Source: CAYYAQ01 sp964469555
GTDB taxonomy: Bacteria > Planctomycetota > UBA1135 > UBA2386
Length of the DNA stretch: 21,914 nt
Direction: 5' to 3'
NCBI GenBank assembly: GCA_964469555.1
Contig: CAYYAQ010000089.1
Coordinates: forward strand, 1 to 21,914
How positions within the stretch are numbered: position 1 is the first letter of the stretch; each line of letters opens with the position of its first letter. The position numbers and the translations under genes are program-made. Of the stretch, positions 16,601 through 21,914 are shown one piece after another. The notes under the pieces were generated by a model that was given only the letters and a program-made list of their open reading frames with translations, had not been told where the DNA came from and searched no databases.

Positions 16601-17263
16601 CGACGAGAAGTTCGTCCCCGTGCCCGAGCCGTACTTGAACAGCCGCGCTTCGCGGGTCCAGAGATCCATGATCCCGCCGTCGCCGACGAGGTTGTCGGCC
16701 ACTGACTGGATGAAGCACGCGTGAGGCTGGGGCCGCTCGTAGGCGTTCTTGCACTTGTTGAGCTTGCCGGAGTTCGGGTCGATGAAATGGTGACCCTGCG
16801 CGGGGCCTTCGATCCCGTAAGCGAAGTTCAGCCCGGTGTTGAACCACTGCGGCGAGTTGGGCGCGGAGTACTGCGCGGCCAGCATGTAGCTGATCTCGTC
16901 GTAGAAGGCCTTGGCGTCTCCTTTGCTGTCGAAGTACTTGTGCTGCTCACCCCAGTGTGTCCAGCAGCCGGCGAGGCGGTGGAAGACCTGGCGGGAATCG
17001 GTCTCCCCGCCGGTGACGGGCTGACCGTCGTCGTCGAGGGTCGCTTTGCCCTCTTCGTCGAGCGTCGGAACACCGGCCTTGCGGAAGTACTTCTGGGCGA
17101 TGATGTCCGTCGCCACCTGGCTCCAGTCCTCCGGGATGTCGACGTTCTCCAAACGGAAGACGAGGGAGCCGTCCGGGTTGCGGATCTCCGAGGTCCGCTT
17201 GGTGAACTCGATATTGGCGAAGGGACTCTGTCCCGCTGTCGTGAACCGCCGTTCGATCTTCAA
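13640..17263 (-). CDS. nrdJ: Adenosylcobalamin-dependent (class II) ribonucleotide reductase
   Basis: This cytoplasmic enzyme reduces ribonucleotides to deoxyribonucleotides using an adenosylcobalamin radical, oxygen-independently. The 1207-residue product has the class II core: HACFIQSV with Cys183 and TACNLASLNL with Cys476 (the redox pair), the NPCSE loop with radical Cys465, and PTGTIGLVMDCDTTGVEPDFA. The C-terminal third carries the extra domain found in long NrdJ forms, ending with cysteines at about 1180, 1183, 1194, 1197, 1200 and 1206 (CTSC, CLKC, CX5C), a zinc-ribbon plus swinging-arm arrangement that re-reduces the active site. The start is TTG 17263 (M-K-I-E-R-R-F), chosen because AGGAGG (plus-strand CCTCCT 17272-17277) lies eight bases upstream and no ATG is available. 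Regulation by NrdR is suggested by the upstream boxes. Confidence 0.97.
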   Translation of the reverse strand: MKIERRFTTAGQSPFANIEFTKRTSEIRNPDGSLVFRLENVDIPEDWSQVATDIIAQKYFRKAGVPTLDEEGKATLDDDGQPVTGGETDSRQVFHRLAGCWTHWGEQHKYFDSKGDAKAFYDEISYMLAAQYSAPNSPQWFNTGLNFAYGIEGPAQGHHFIDPNSGKLNKCKNAYERPQPHACFIQSVADNLVGDGGIMDLWTREARLFKYGSGTGTNFSSIRAENERLSGGGQSSGLMSFLKIGDRAAGAIKSGGTTRRAAKMVCLDLDHPDIESFISWKVTEESKVASLVAGSKAVKKHLNMVINACHVKADGPEQGPSKVITKAKDNPALTAALHASRAAFVPEPYLQRCLQLASQGFRAIEAEAYDTNWDGEAYLTVSGQNSNNSVRVPNSFFADMEKGRPWKLIGRTNGEVTKEVDSHELWDTIAYSAWACADPGVQYDTTINEWHTCPVDGRINASNPCSEYMFLDDTACNLASLNLDKFLTDKGEFLIEDFAHAVRLWTIVLEISVLMASFPSAEIAQKSFDYRTLGLGYANIGTVLMRLGIPYDSPEGTAFCGAVTALLTGESYAASAEMAEEFGTFSRYEQNKEGMLRVIRNHHRAAHSATDSEYEGLSILPRSIDVEHCPEYLVDAARESWDRALKMGEEFGYRNAQVTVIAPTGTIGLVMDCDTTGVEPDFALVKFKKLAGGGYFKIINQSLPPALRNLGYDAQQIDEIVNYAVGRMTLAGAPAINHETLTARGFDDEAIERLENVVRSAFELGFVFNKMTLGEEFCRDKLGMTPEQLDDWNFSILEHLGFTAEDVAKANDYVCGTMTVEGAPHLKDEHLAIFDCANRCGKRGVRFIRFDAHIHMMAAAQPFISGAISKTINMPNEAAVDDVKHAYELSWKSMIKAVALYRDGSKLSQPLHTSSTDDVGEPDEAQTQQSVQQVAQVITERVIHRYIAKRRRLPDRRGGYTQKASVGGHKVYLRTGEYDDGTLGEIFLDMHKEGAAFRSLMNCFAISISLGLQHGVPLEEFVDAFVFTRFPPNGVVGGHNNIKMSTSVIDYVFRELAISYLARTDLCQILDEDLRNTTTGSGKNKVEFEEEEEIAPPPQARTPSPYVHRPGSLGFFHGREEDPPGKSEASSDKAKGETNGGPATKNGGAPLLVEVSRGAKIDEKRLLEEARVKGYEGDPCTSCQQFTLVRNGTCLKCMSCGSTSGCS

Positions 17264-17690
17264 GTGAGTTTCCTCCTAACTCGTTCTTGGCCCCTCGGGT
17301 GCGCGACGTAACCGCACATTGTGCCTGGGCTGTGGGCGCATGGACTGTCTGCGCCTGAGATGTTGCATGGGACGGGACGAGATGGAGACCTGCGGCCATC
17401 GCGGCGGTCGGGAAACCATCGCATGGTGGTTTTTCGCGCAGACCGCCACGCAGATGCGGGCGACGTCTAATCGACGAGCTACCATCACCACTCCCTGTAG
17501 AAGACGTTTCCAGCACCACCCGAAGACCGGTCCGCCCCGCCGGGCGACACCGTTCTCTACATGGAACCAGAGGTATCGAAGAACTCCCCTCGACCCTCCG
17601 CGGATCGCGGGGGATTTCGGGGCTGCCCGACGTCCGAGTGTTGCTTTGGGGACAAACCCGCCGCAACCGGTGCCGACATCGGAAAACACT
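17264..17690 (-). other. Long 5' leader of nrdJ, possibly structured
   Basis: If transcription starts near 17690, as the promoter and NrdR box suggest, nrdJ has a leader of about 427 nt without a credible ORF. Within it ACGTCT/AGACGT (17502-17507 with 17463-17468) enclose a nested CTAC/GTAG pair (17497-17500 with 17479-17482), and ACCAT-GCG-ATGGT forms a small hairpin at 17415-17427. No cobalamin-riboswitch B12 box is recognisable on this strand. I recall a reported nrdJ RNA motif upstream of nrdJ genes, but could not test for a match. Confidence 0.4.
17272..17277 (-). promoter_or_regulatory. Consensus Shine-Dalgarno deciding the nrdJ TTG start
   Basis: AGGAGG on the minus strand, with an eight-base spacer to TTG 17263. 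A rare start codon is compensated by a perfect ribosome binding site. Confidence 0.85.
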
Positions 17691-17701
17691 ATCTATAGTG
17701 T
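17686..17701. promoter_or_regulatory. NrdR box 1
   Basis: ACACTATCTATAGTGT matches the 16-base NrdR consensus (ACAC-W-ATATAT-W-GTGT) at 15 of 16 positions and is nearly a perfect palindrome. NrdR is the ATP-cone repressor of ribonucleotide reductase genes, so the target is almost certainly nrdJ, about 420 bases away on the minus strand. Confidence 0.85.
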
Positions 17702-17725
17702 AGGGCAGCACATGGCAATACTCAA
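17697..17725 (-). promoter_or_regulatory. Possible sigma-70 type promoter for nrdJ
   Basis: On the minus strand TTGAGT (plus 17720-17725) and TACACT (plus 17697-17702) are separated by 17 bases; each matches the consensus hexamer at four of six positions. The -35 lies in the second NrdR box and the -10 in the first, so bound NrdR would block RNA polymerase. The match is modest. Confidence 0.45.
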
Positions 17726-17735
17726 TCTTGTGAGT
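17720..17735. promoter_or_regulatory. Probable NrdR box 2 (degenerate)
   Basis: ACTCAATCTTGTGAGT matches the NrdR consensus at about 11 of 16 positions and lies in the larger dyad ATACTCA-N6-TGAGTAT (17718-17737). NrdR sites occur in pairs about three helical turns apart; here the start-to-start distance is 34 bases, slightly longer than the usual 31-32. Confidence 0.55.
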
Positions 17736-17749
17736 ATGCGGTGGAAGGT

Positions 17750-17758
17750 TGTGGATAA
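17750..17758. promoter_or_regulatory. DnaA box
   Basis: TGTGGATAA is the exact reverse complement of the consensus DnaA box TTATCCACA. It lies 15 bases beyond the second NrdR box. A single box fits transcriptional control better than an origin; in E. coli DnaA boxes at nrdAB link dNTP supply to replication. Confidence 0.65.
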
Positions 17759-17835
17759 CTCCGCTGTGTCCATGCTGGGTAGCGGCTTGCAGGGAGATGC
17801 GGCCTGGGGGCAGTTTTTTGGGCTCCGGGACAGCC

Positions 17836-17910
17836 GTGGTCGGGACGGACCACCCCGGAATTCGGGACCCCTCCGGCGGGTCCGCGACGCGGCGCCGACC
17901 GCCGTTTTTT
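17836..17910 (+). terminator. Nested hairpin ending in T6 upstream of dacB
   Basis: The segment folds as nested helices: 17836-17843 with 17895-17902, 17846-17851 with 17879-17884, and 17854-17857 with 17863-17866. A competing GC hairpin CGGCG-CCGAC-CGCCG (17890-17904) is followed directly by six T (17905-17910), the form of an intrinsic terminator on the plus strand. It could end a small RNA of about 200 nt starting near the NrdR box, or act as an attenuator of dacB. No energy calculation was made. Confidence 0.5.
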
Positions 17911-17952
17911 GCTTCGCCCGGCACGTGGCCCTGATCTAAAACGACCCGGCAC

Positions 17953-19401
17953 ATGGTCATCGGTGTACATCGGCTGTCTCATTCCGGTCGCGTGGGTCTG
18001 GGGCCCCACGGGTCGGGTTTCGGCTACTTGGGAATCGGAATCACGCTCATCGGAGCTCTCCTCGGGACGGGTGTCGAGGCCCAGTCCCTGGTCGACCTCG
18101 CCCGACAGGCGGAGAAGCGGGGGATGCGCACGGGCATCGTCGTGCGGGACCTGAGGACCGGCGCGGACCTCTTCCGCCACCGATCGCGGGAGTCGTTCAT
18201 ACCGGCGAGCAACCAGAAGCTGTTCACAGTTGCGGCCGCGCTCTGGGGGCTCTCGGCGTCGCATCGCTTTCGGACGGTATTCCGCCTGCGCGGCGGCGTG
18301 CTCGAGGTGCTCGCCGCAGGGGACCCCAACTGGGCTCGCGGCGGGGCACACGATCCCGCCGTGGTGTTCCGGCGCGTCGCGGCAGCGCTGCGGAAAGCCG
18401 GCATCACCCGGATCCGGGACGTCCGTCTCCTGCGGGGCGCGTTCACCGGTCCGACGCGACCGCCGGGGTGGCCGAAGGACCAGTTCGATCGGCCCTACTG
18501 CGCGCCCACCGGAGGCCTGGTCCTCGAGGCAGGTTGCTTCGTCGCCCGCATCTCGGCCGGGTCGGGACGTGCGCGGGTCGACTTGCTCGCGCCACCGACC
18601 GATGCGTCCTTCGGCGGTCGCATCAAGATGTCCTCGCGCAAGAAGAAGCGGTTCGCCTACTGGCTGTCCCACCACGGCAAGAAGTTCACCGCCCACGGCG
18701 AGTTCAGCACGCGGGCACGCCCCGTCGAGGTGCGCGGCGTGTGCCAGGATCCCGAGTGGTTGTTCGATTCGACCCTGCGGAGCGTCTTGCGGCGCGAGGG
18801 CGTGACTCTCGACGCGGATGCCAAAGCGCGAGACCTGCCGGTGCTGACGTGGGAGAGTGGGTTGACGGAGGCGTTCACCCCGATGCTCTCCAAATCCAGC
18901 AACTTCCACGCGGAACAGGTCCTGCGGAGGATTGGAGCCGAGAAAAAGGGTGCGGGCACGTTTGTCGGCGGATATCAGGCCGTGCGTGAGATCGTCGGCG
19001 CGAAGATCGAGCTGCCGACCGCGTTCCGCGTCGTCGACGGGTCGGGCCTGTCCCGGGAGAACCGCGTGACGCCGCGACTGATGGTGACCCTGCTCCGCCG
19101 ACTGTTCCGGGGGGAGCACGCGAAGCTCCTCGCGGTGAGCCTCCCGTGCGCGGGAGAGGGAACCCTCGAGCGACGCTTCCGCCGCAGTGGCCAGAAGATC
19201 GTCGGTCGTGCGACCCGGGCGAAGACCGGCACGATCAACGGCGTGAAGTGCATCTCAGGCATCGTGCAGACACTCGACGACGGCGTGCGCGTGTTCACGA
19301 TCCTGATGAACGTCACGAAAGGCGGCAGCACCTCGGGCGCCGCCGCTCTCCAGGACAAGATGATCGAGGCGATCTACCACGGTAGGTATCCCGCGCGATG
19401 A
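17953..19401 (+). CDS. dacB: D-alanyl-D-alanine carboxypeptidase/endopeptidase, PBP4 type
   Basis: Peptidase family S13 enzyme that trims or opens peptidoglycan cross-links in the periplasm. All three penicillin-binding motifs are present in order: S-x-x-K as SNQK (Ser86, Lys89, in PASNQKLFT), S-x-N as SSN (residues 315-317, in KSSNFHAEQVL), and K-T-G (Lys424, in AKTGTINGVKCISG). The DGSGLSRENRVTP segment is typical of the family, as is the wide spacing between the first two motifs, which holds extra domains. Length 482 residues (E. coli DacB 477). A signal peptide is present with core GITLIGALLGTG and likely cleavage after VEA near residue 42; the N-region is long, so a GTG at 17992 may be the true start instead of ATG 17953. 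Neither start has a clear Shine-Dalgarno. The stop overlaps suhB as ATGA. Confidence 0.93.
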   Translation: MVIGVHRLSHSGRVGLGPHGSGFGYLGIGITLIGALLGTGVEAQSLVDLARQAEKRGMRTGIVVRDLRTGADLFRHRSRESFIPASNQKLFTVAAALWGLSASHRFRTVFRLRGGVLEVLAAGDPNWARGGAHDPAVVFRRVAAALRKAGITRIRDVRLLRGAFTGPTRPPGWPKDQFDRPYCAPTGGLVLEAGCFVARISAGSGRARVDLLAPPTDASFGGRIKMSSRKKKRFAYWLSHHGKKFTAHGEFSTRARPVEVRGVCQDPEWLFDSTLRSVLRREGVTLDADAKARDLPVLTWESGLTEAFTPMLSKSSNFHAEQVLRRIGAEKKGAGTFVGGYQAVREIVGAKIELPTAFRVVDGSGLSRENRVTPRLMVTLLRRLFRGEHAKLLAVSLPCAGEGTLERRFRRSGQKIVGRATRAKTGTINGVKCISGIVQTLDDGVRVFTILMNVTKGGSTSGAAALQDKMIEAIYHGRYPAR

Positions 19402-20273
19402 CCGAGCCGCTCGAAAACGGTGCGGAGTTGCTGGCGGCGGCAGAGGACGTCGCCCGGCGCGGCGGCGAGGTGTTGATGGACTTCTGGCCGCGGATGGACA
19501 GCATCCAAACCGAGGTCAAGGGCCACCCGATCGAGCTGGTCACCGAGGCGGACCGCGCCGCAGAGGAAGTCGTGGTGAAGGGCCTTCTCGATCGCTTCCC
19601 CGAACACGGGGTACTCGCGGAGGAGGGCGTGCTGACACCGACCGGTCGTGCCAGCCGTGACGACGGGGATTACCTGTGGATCGTCGATCCTCTCGACGGC
19701 ACAACGAACTATGTGCATCGGCTGCCGTTTTTTGCGGTGGCCGTGGCGCTCGCCGTGCGCGGTGAAGTCGTGCTCGGCGTCGTGCATGCGCCCGCGATGG
19801 ACATGACATTCACCGCGGTGCGGGGTTGCGGGGCGAACTGCAACGGCGAGCCCATCTCCGTGACCGACACCGGGGAACTCTCCGCAGCGTTGGTCGGCAC
19901 CGGCTTTAGCTACAACCGCAGCGATGATGGAGTCGACGACAACATCGAGCGGTTGGCGCGCGCGCTTCACGTGGCTCGTGATGTGCGGCGTCTGGGCAGC
20001 GCGGAACTGGACCTGTGCATGACGGCGTCGGGGCGGTTCGATGCGTACTGGGAACTCTACCTGAAGCCGTATGACGTCGCGGCGGGAGCCATCGTCGTGC
20101 AGGAGGCTGGCGGGATGGTCAGCGACCTCGTCGGCGGGGGCGACTGGCTGTACGGGGGGCAGGTCCTCGCCACCAACGGATGGCTGCACCGGGCCATGCT
20201 CGACGTCGTCGGCGGCGCGCCTCCTACCCCCCTCGTCGATGGGCAGACGCCTTCTTCCGACACGATGTCGTAA
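19398..20273 (+). CDS. suhB: Inositol monophosphatase family protein
   Basis: A Mg2+-dependent, Li+-sensitive type phosphatase of the FIG superfamily, 291 residues. Metal-binding motifs are all present: the acidic LAEEG (Glu75), WIVDPLDGTTNYVH (Asp97, Asp100, Gly101) and PYDVAAGAIVVQEAGG (Asp226). The likely substrate is inositol-1-phosphate or a related sugar phosphate; bacterial SuhB also acts in ribosomal RNA transcription with Nus factors, which cannot be judged here. The ATG at 19398 overlaps the dacB stop (ATGA), so translation is coupled. The C-terminal 20 residues beyond the family core are Pro/Ser-rich. The last 50 bases overlap the convergent gene on the other strand. Confidence 0.93.
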   Translation: MTEPLENGAELLAAAEDVARRGGEVLMDFWPRMDSIQTEVKGHPIELVTEADRAAEEVVVKGLLDRFPEHGVLAEEGVLTPTGRASRDDGDYLWIVDPLDGTTNYVHRLPFFAVAVALAVRGEVVLGVVHAPAMDMTFTAVRGCGANCNGEPISVTDTGELSAALVGTGFSYNRSDDGVDDNIERLARALHVARDVRRLGSAELDLCMTASGRFDAYWELYLKPYDVAAGAIVVQEAGGMVSDLVGGGDWLYGGQVLATNGWLHRAMLDVVGGAPPTPLVDGQTPSSDTMS

Positions 20274-20748
20274 ACACGATGGCCGCGGCGGCGGCGACGA
20301 TCGTGAGGGCTAGCGGCAGCCCTGAGACGCTGTGGAACTCCCGCACGTCGGCGAAGAGGAAGTCGTAGGGACCCTTGTGATCAGGTGGGTAGTGGTCAGC
20401 GGCGTACGCCATCCACGCGCGCTCGGCGTCGGCAGCGCCGTACCAGTAGATCGCACCCATCGCGATGGTGATCGCGATGCTGCAGGCGACGCTCCTTCGG
20501 TCACGGATCCAGCCCGCGACGCCTCTCTCGCGGAGCGAGAGCAAGGTCGTGAGAACGAGCGCGAGCGCAAACGAGGTCAGAATCCACCAAAACACGAGGA
20601 TCACGTTTCCGGATCGTTGCGCGGAATCGTCGGCGACGCCGGTTTGGTGTGCGACGAGGTAGCTCTCGTCACATCCCATCGCGTACGCGACCGAGGCGAC
20701 CGGTAGCAAGCAGATGAGAGCCAGCGTCGTGCGGGCGCGTTGCCTCAT
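20224..20748 (-). CDS. Four-helix membrane protein of unknown function
   Basis: This 174-residue protein is not recognised. Hydrophobic helices are visible at about residues 8-25 (possibly a signal peptide ending YAMG), 48-70, 86-104 and 142-161. Between helices 3 and 4 lies a polar loop rich in Trp, Tyr and Asp (ERAWMAYAADHYPPDHKGP), and the first loop contains CDESYLV. The tail is basic. Start ATG 20748 has no clear Shine-Dalgarno. The amino-acid composition and membrane pattern look like real coding sequence. The 3' end overlaps suhB tail-to-tail by 50 bases. Confidence 0.68.
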   Translation of the reverse strand: MRQRARTTLALICLLPVASVAYAMGCDESYLVAHQTGVADDSAQRSGNVILVFWWILTSFALALVLTTLLSLRERGVAGWIRDRRSVACSIAITIAMGAIYWYGAADAERAWMAYAADHYPPDHKGPYDFLFADVREFHSVSGLPLALTIVAAAAAIVFTTSCRKKASAHRRGG

Positions 20749-20951
20749 GTTAATCGGGGTGATGAAACAACCCCGCGCGAAGTATGCATGGACCGACGCC
20801 GGCCAGCAAGTCAGTTCCGCTCGGGGGTGAGAGCGAGGGCGCAGAACCGCGATCGGTCATGGCGAGCCGGCGAAGCACAGGGCTCACTCCGATCATTGGA
20901 TCGACTTCGGTCGATCAATTCACCCAACTTCGGACAAGCAAGGAGGACAAC
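20749..20951. other. Intergenic region with UUCG tetraloop hairpin
   Basis: About 200 bases between the divergent membrane-protein gene and the small ORF. GGATCGAC-type stem GATCGAC/GTCGATC (20899-20905 with 20910-20916) closes a UUCG tetraloop, an unusually stable RNA hairpin, 36 bases before the small ORF. CGGGGT/ACCCCG (20755-20760 with 20770-20775, approximate) forms a short dyad near the start of the membrane-protein gene. No convincing promoter was found. Confidence 0.4.
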
Positions 20952-21074
20952 ATGTCGCGGAAAGCGACCTATGCCGCCATGGGATTGATTGGGCCCACGT
21001 CCTGCACGATTCCATTTTACTCAAGGCGGACACGCCCGACAACACCCCGCAGTGACCGACGCAGCGTGACCTAG
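20952..21074 (+). CDS. Small ORF, 40 codons, unknown
   Basis: ATG 20952 is preceded by a perfect AGGAGG (20941-20946) at a five-base spacing, the best ribosome binding site in this part of the window. The product (MSRKATYAAMGLIGPTSC... then a basic Arg/Thr/Pro-rich tail ending RRSVT) has a short hydrophobic stretch and no recognisable domain. The tail does not look like evolved protein, and another frame reads more naturally from about 20981 to a TGA at about 21058 (GIDWAHVLHDSILLKADTPD), so a frameshifted or degraded gene is an alternative. It stops at TAG 21072-21074. Confidence 0.42.
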   Translation: MSRKATYAAMGLIGPTSCTIPFYSRRTRPTTPRSDRRSVT

Positions 21075-21914
21075 CGACGCCGCTGAAGGTCGCGCAGCAG
21101 CGCGTGGGCGTCCTCATTGCGGGGCGCGAGCTCGACGAGCTTGATGGCCCAGTGGAGCGCCTTCGCGAACTGCTGCCTGTCGCGGTGGAAGGTCGCGAGC
21201 GCGAACACGAGGTCGAAGTCGGTGGGCGTCCTCCGGTGGGCGTTCTCGAGCACGAACACCGCCGCGTCGAACTTCCCCGTCGAGTTCAGCGCGACGCCGT
21301 ACGCGTAGCTGTAGATCGGCATGTCCGGTCGCAGGTTGGCCGCCTGCTCGAGGGCGACGAGCGCCGTCGGGATCTTCTTGTTGCGCGCGAGCGCGAGCCC
21401 CAAGGCGTGGTGCAATTCCGCGGAATCGACGACGTGGGTCAGGCCCTCGCGCAGGACCTTCTCGCTGAGGTTGTTGCGGCGTCGATCCCTGTGCAGGTCG
21501 CCGAGGTTGACGTACGCCTGCACCCATCTGTTGTCGAGACGAATAGCGCGACGGTAGGACGTCGCCGCCTTGTCGAACTCGCCCTGCTGGAACTGCACGA
21601 TCCCGAGATTCGTGTGGGCCCACGGCTGGTCGCCGTTCAGCATCTGGAAATCCTCGTACTCGCGCAGCGCCATCTCGAACGCCGGGCGCTGTTCGGGAGT
21701 CCACTCGGACCTCGGAACCGCGGCGAGGACCCGCGCCGCCTCGGCTCGCACGGCGAGCACCGGGTCTTTCACGAGCGGCGCTGCGGGCTCGAATCGCAGG
21801 TTCACGGGCACCCCTTCGAGCGACCCGAGCGCACCGAATCGGACGACCGGGTCCGGGTCCTTCAGGCCGGCGTGGATCGCGGACAGTGTCGCGGGTCCGG
21901 GGTATTCCTGGAGC
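21071..21914 (-). CDS. HEAT/TPR repeat protein (N-terminus missing)
   Basis: The frame is open to the right edge, giving 280 visible residues ending at TAG 21071-21073. The visible N-terminal part has two HEAT-like units (LKDPDPVVRFGALGSL; VKDPVLAVRAEAARVLAAV). Then come about five TPR units with the W/N-LG-Y-A-P pattern: AHTNLGIVQFQQGEFDKA, AYVNLGDLHRDRR, LHHALGLALARNKK, YSYAYGVALNSTGKFDAA and LVFALATFHRDRQQFAKA. This HEAT-then-TPR order is what I recall from the C-terminal part of multihaem c-type cytochrome/TPR proteins, but any CxxCH motifs would lie outside the window, so this is a guess. An internal GTG at 21811 is not the true start. Confidence 0.8.
   Translation of the reverse strand, partial: LQEYPGPATLSAIHAGLKDPDPVVRFGALGSLEGVPVNLRFEPAAPLVKDPVLAVRAEAARVLAAVPRSEWTPEQRPAFEMALREYEDFQMLNGDQPWAHTNLGIVQFQQGEFDKAATSYRRAIRLDNRWVQAYVNLGDLHRDRRRNNLSEKVLREGLTHVVDSAELHHALGLALARNKKIPTALVALEQAANLRPDMPIYSYAYGVALNSTGKFDAAVFVLENAHRRTPTDFDLVFALATFHRDRQQFAKALHWAIKLVELAPRNEDAHALLRDLQRRR

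Noticed and set aside
17383..17400. GGAGACCTGC on the plus strand, resembling part of a cobalamin-riboswitch B12 box
   Set aside because: It is on the strand opposite to nrdJ, only the core matches, and the other conserved riboswitch segments are missing.
17415..17434. Short hairpin followed by T5 on the plus strand in the nrdJ leader
   Set aside because: Five-base stem with a three-base loop and two extra bases before the T-run; no plus-strand gene ends nearby.
17640..17770. Replication origin
   Set aside because: Only one DnaA box, no AT-rich unwinding region and no origin-linked genes nearby.
17319..17939. Open frame of 206 codons in the nrdJ-dacB gap
   Set aside because: Arg/Pro-rich with no protein-like pattern; it runs through the NrdR boxes, DnaA box and terminator.
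17722..19119. Open frame of 465 codons on the minus strand opposite dacB
   Set aside because: Composition is an Arg/Pro/Gly-rich shadow, and the dacB motifs prove the other strand.

Overview
The window is a dense, high-GC (roughly 60% or more by eye) bacterial chromosome segment with ordinary housekeeping and accessory genes and no phage, transposon, CRISPR or tRNA signal that I can see. The gene mix (SpoVR, adenosylcobalamin-dependent class II ribonucleotide reductase, a C-rich glyoxylate-shunt pair, Ser/Gly-rich lipoprotein with Ig-like repeats, HEAT/TPR proteins, a UGA-containing ArsC-like gene) is what I would expect of a Planctomycetota-like or other free-living deep-branching Gram-negative. 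That assignment is inference from gene content, not from a marker gene.

Layout. Positions 1-4037 (+): the 3' part of spoVR, a rhomboid-fold membrane protein that has lost its catalytic residues, a GT-C type membrane glycosyltransferase overlapping it by 17 bases, and a short ArsC/Spx-like gene with an in-frame TGA that I read as selenocysteine (U-x-x-C motif, candidate bacterial SECIS hairpin downstream). Positions 4059-10347 (-): a tightly coupled three-gene operon, transcribed right to left, encoding a large lipoprotein with Ig-like repeats and a C-terminal HExxH metalloprotease-like domain, a secreted HEAT-repeat protein, and a 766-residue DNA-binding protein with three RNA polymerase alpha-CTD-like domains, a sigma region 4-like helix-turn-helix and several winged-helix-like segments. 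Positions 10593-13572 (+): malate synthase A and isocitrate lyase, the complete glyoxylate shunt. A hairpin terminator separates them from the convergent nrdJ (13640-17263, -).

Positions 17264-17952 form a 690-base regulatory region between the divergent nrdJ and dacB. It holds one near-perfect NrdR box and a second degenerate palindrome 34 bases away, a possible promoter for nrdJ lying across both, a perfect DnaA box, a leader of about 430 nt in front of nrdJ, and on the other strand a nested structured element ending in GC hairpin plus T6. Then come dacB (PBP4-type carboxypeptidase) and suhB (inositol monophosphatase family), translationally coupled (+); a four-helix membrane protein of unknown function (-) whose 3' end overlaps suhB by 50 bases; a 40-codon small ORF with a consensus Shine-Dalgarno (+); and the 3' part of a HEAT/TPR protein (-) running off the right edge. 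The small ORF and the TPR gene end on the same CTAG palindrome.

The most interesting elements are the probable selenoprotein, the multi-alpha-CTD/sigma-4 protein and its operon, the dead rhomboid, and the nrdJ control region.
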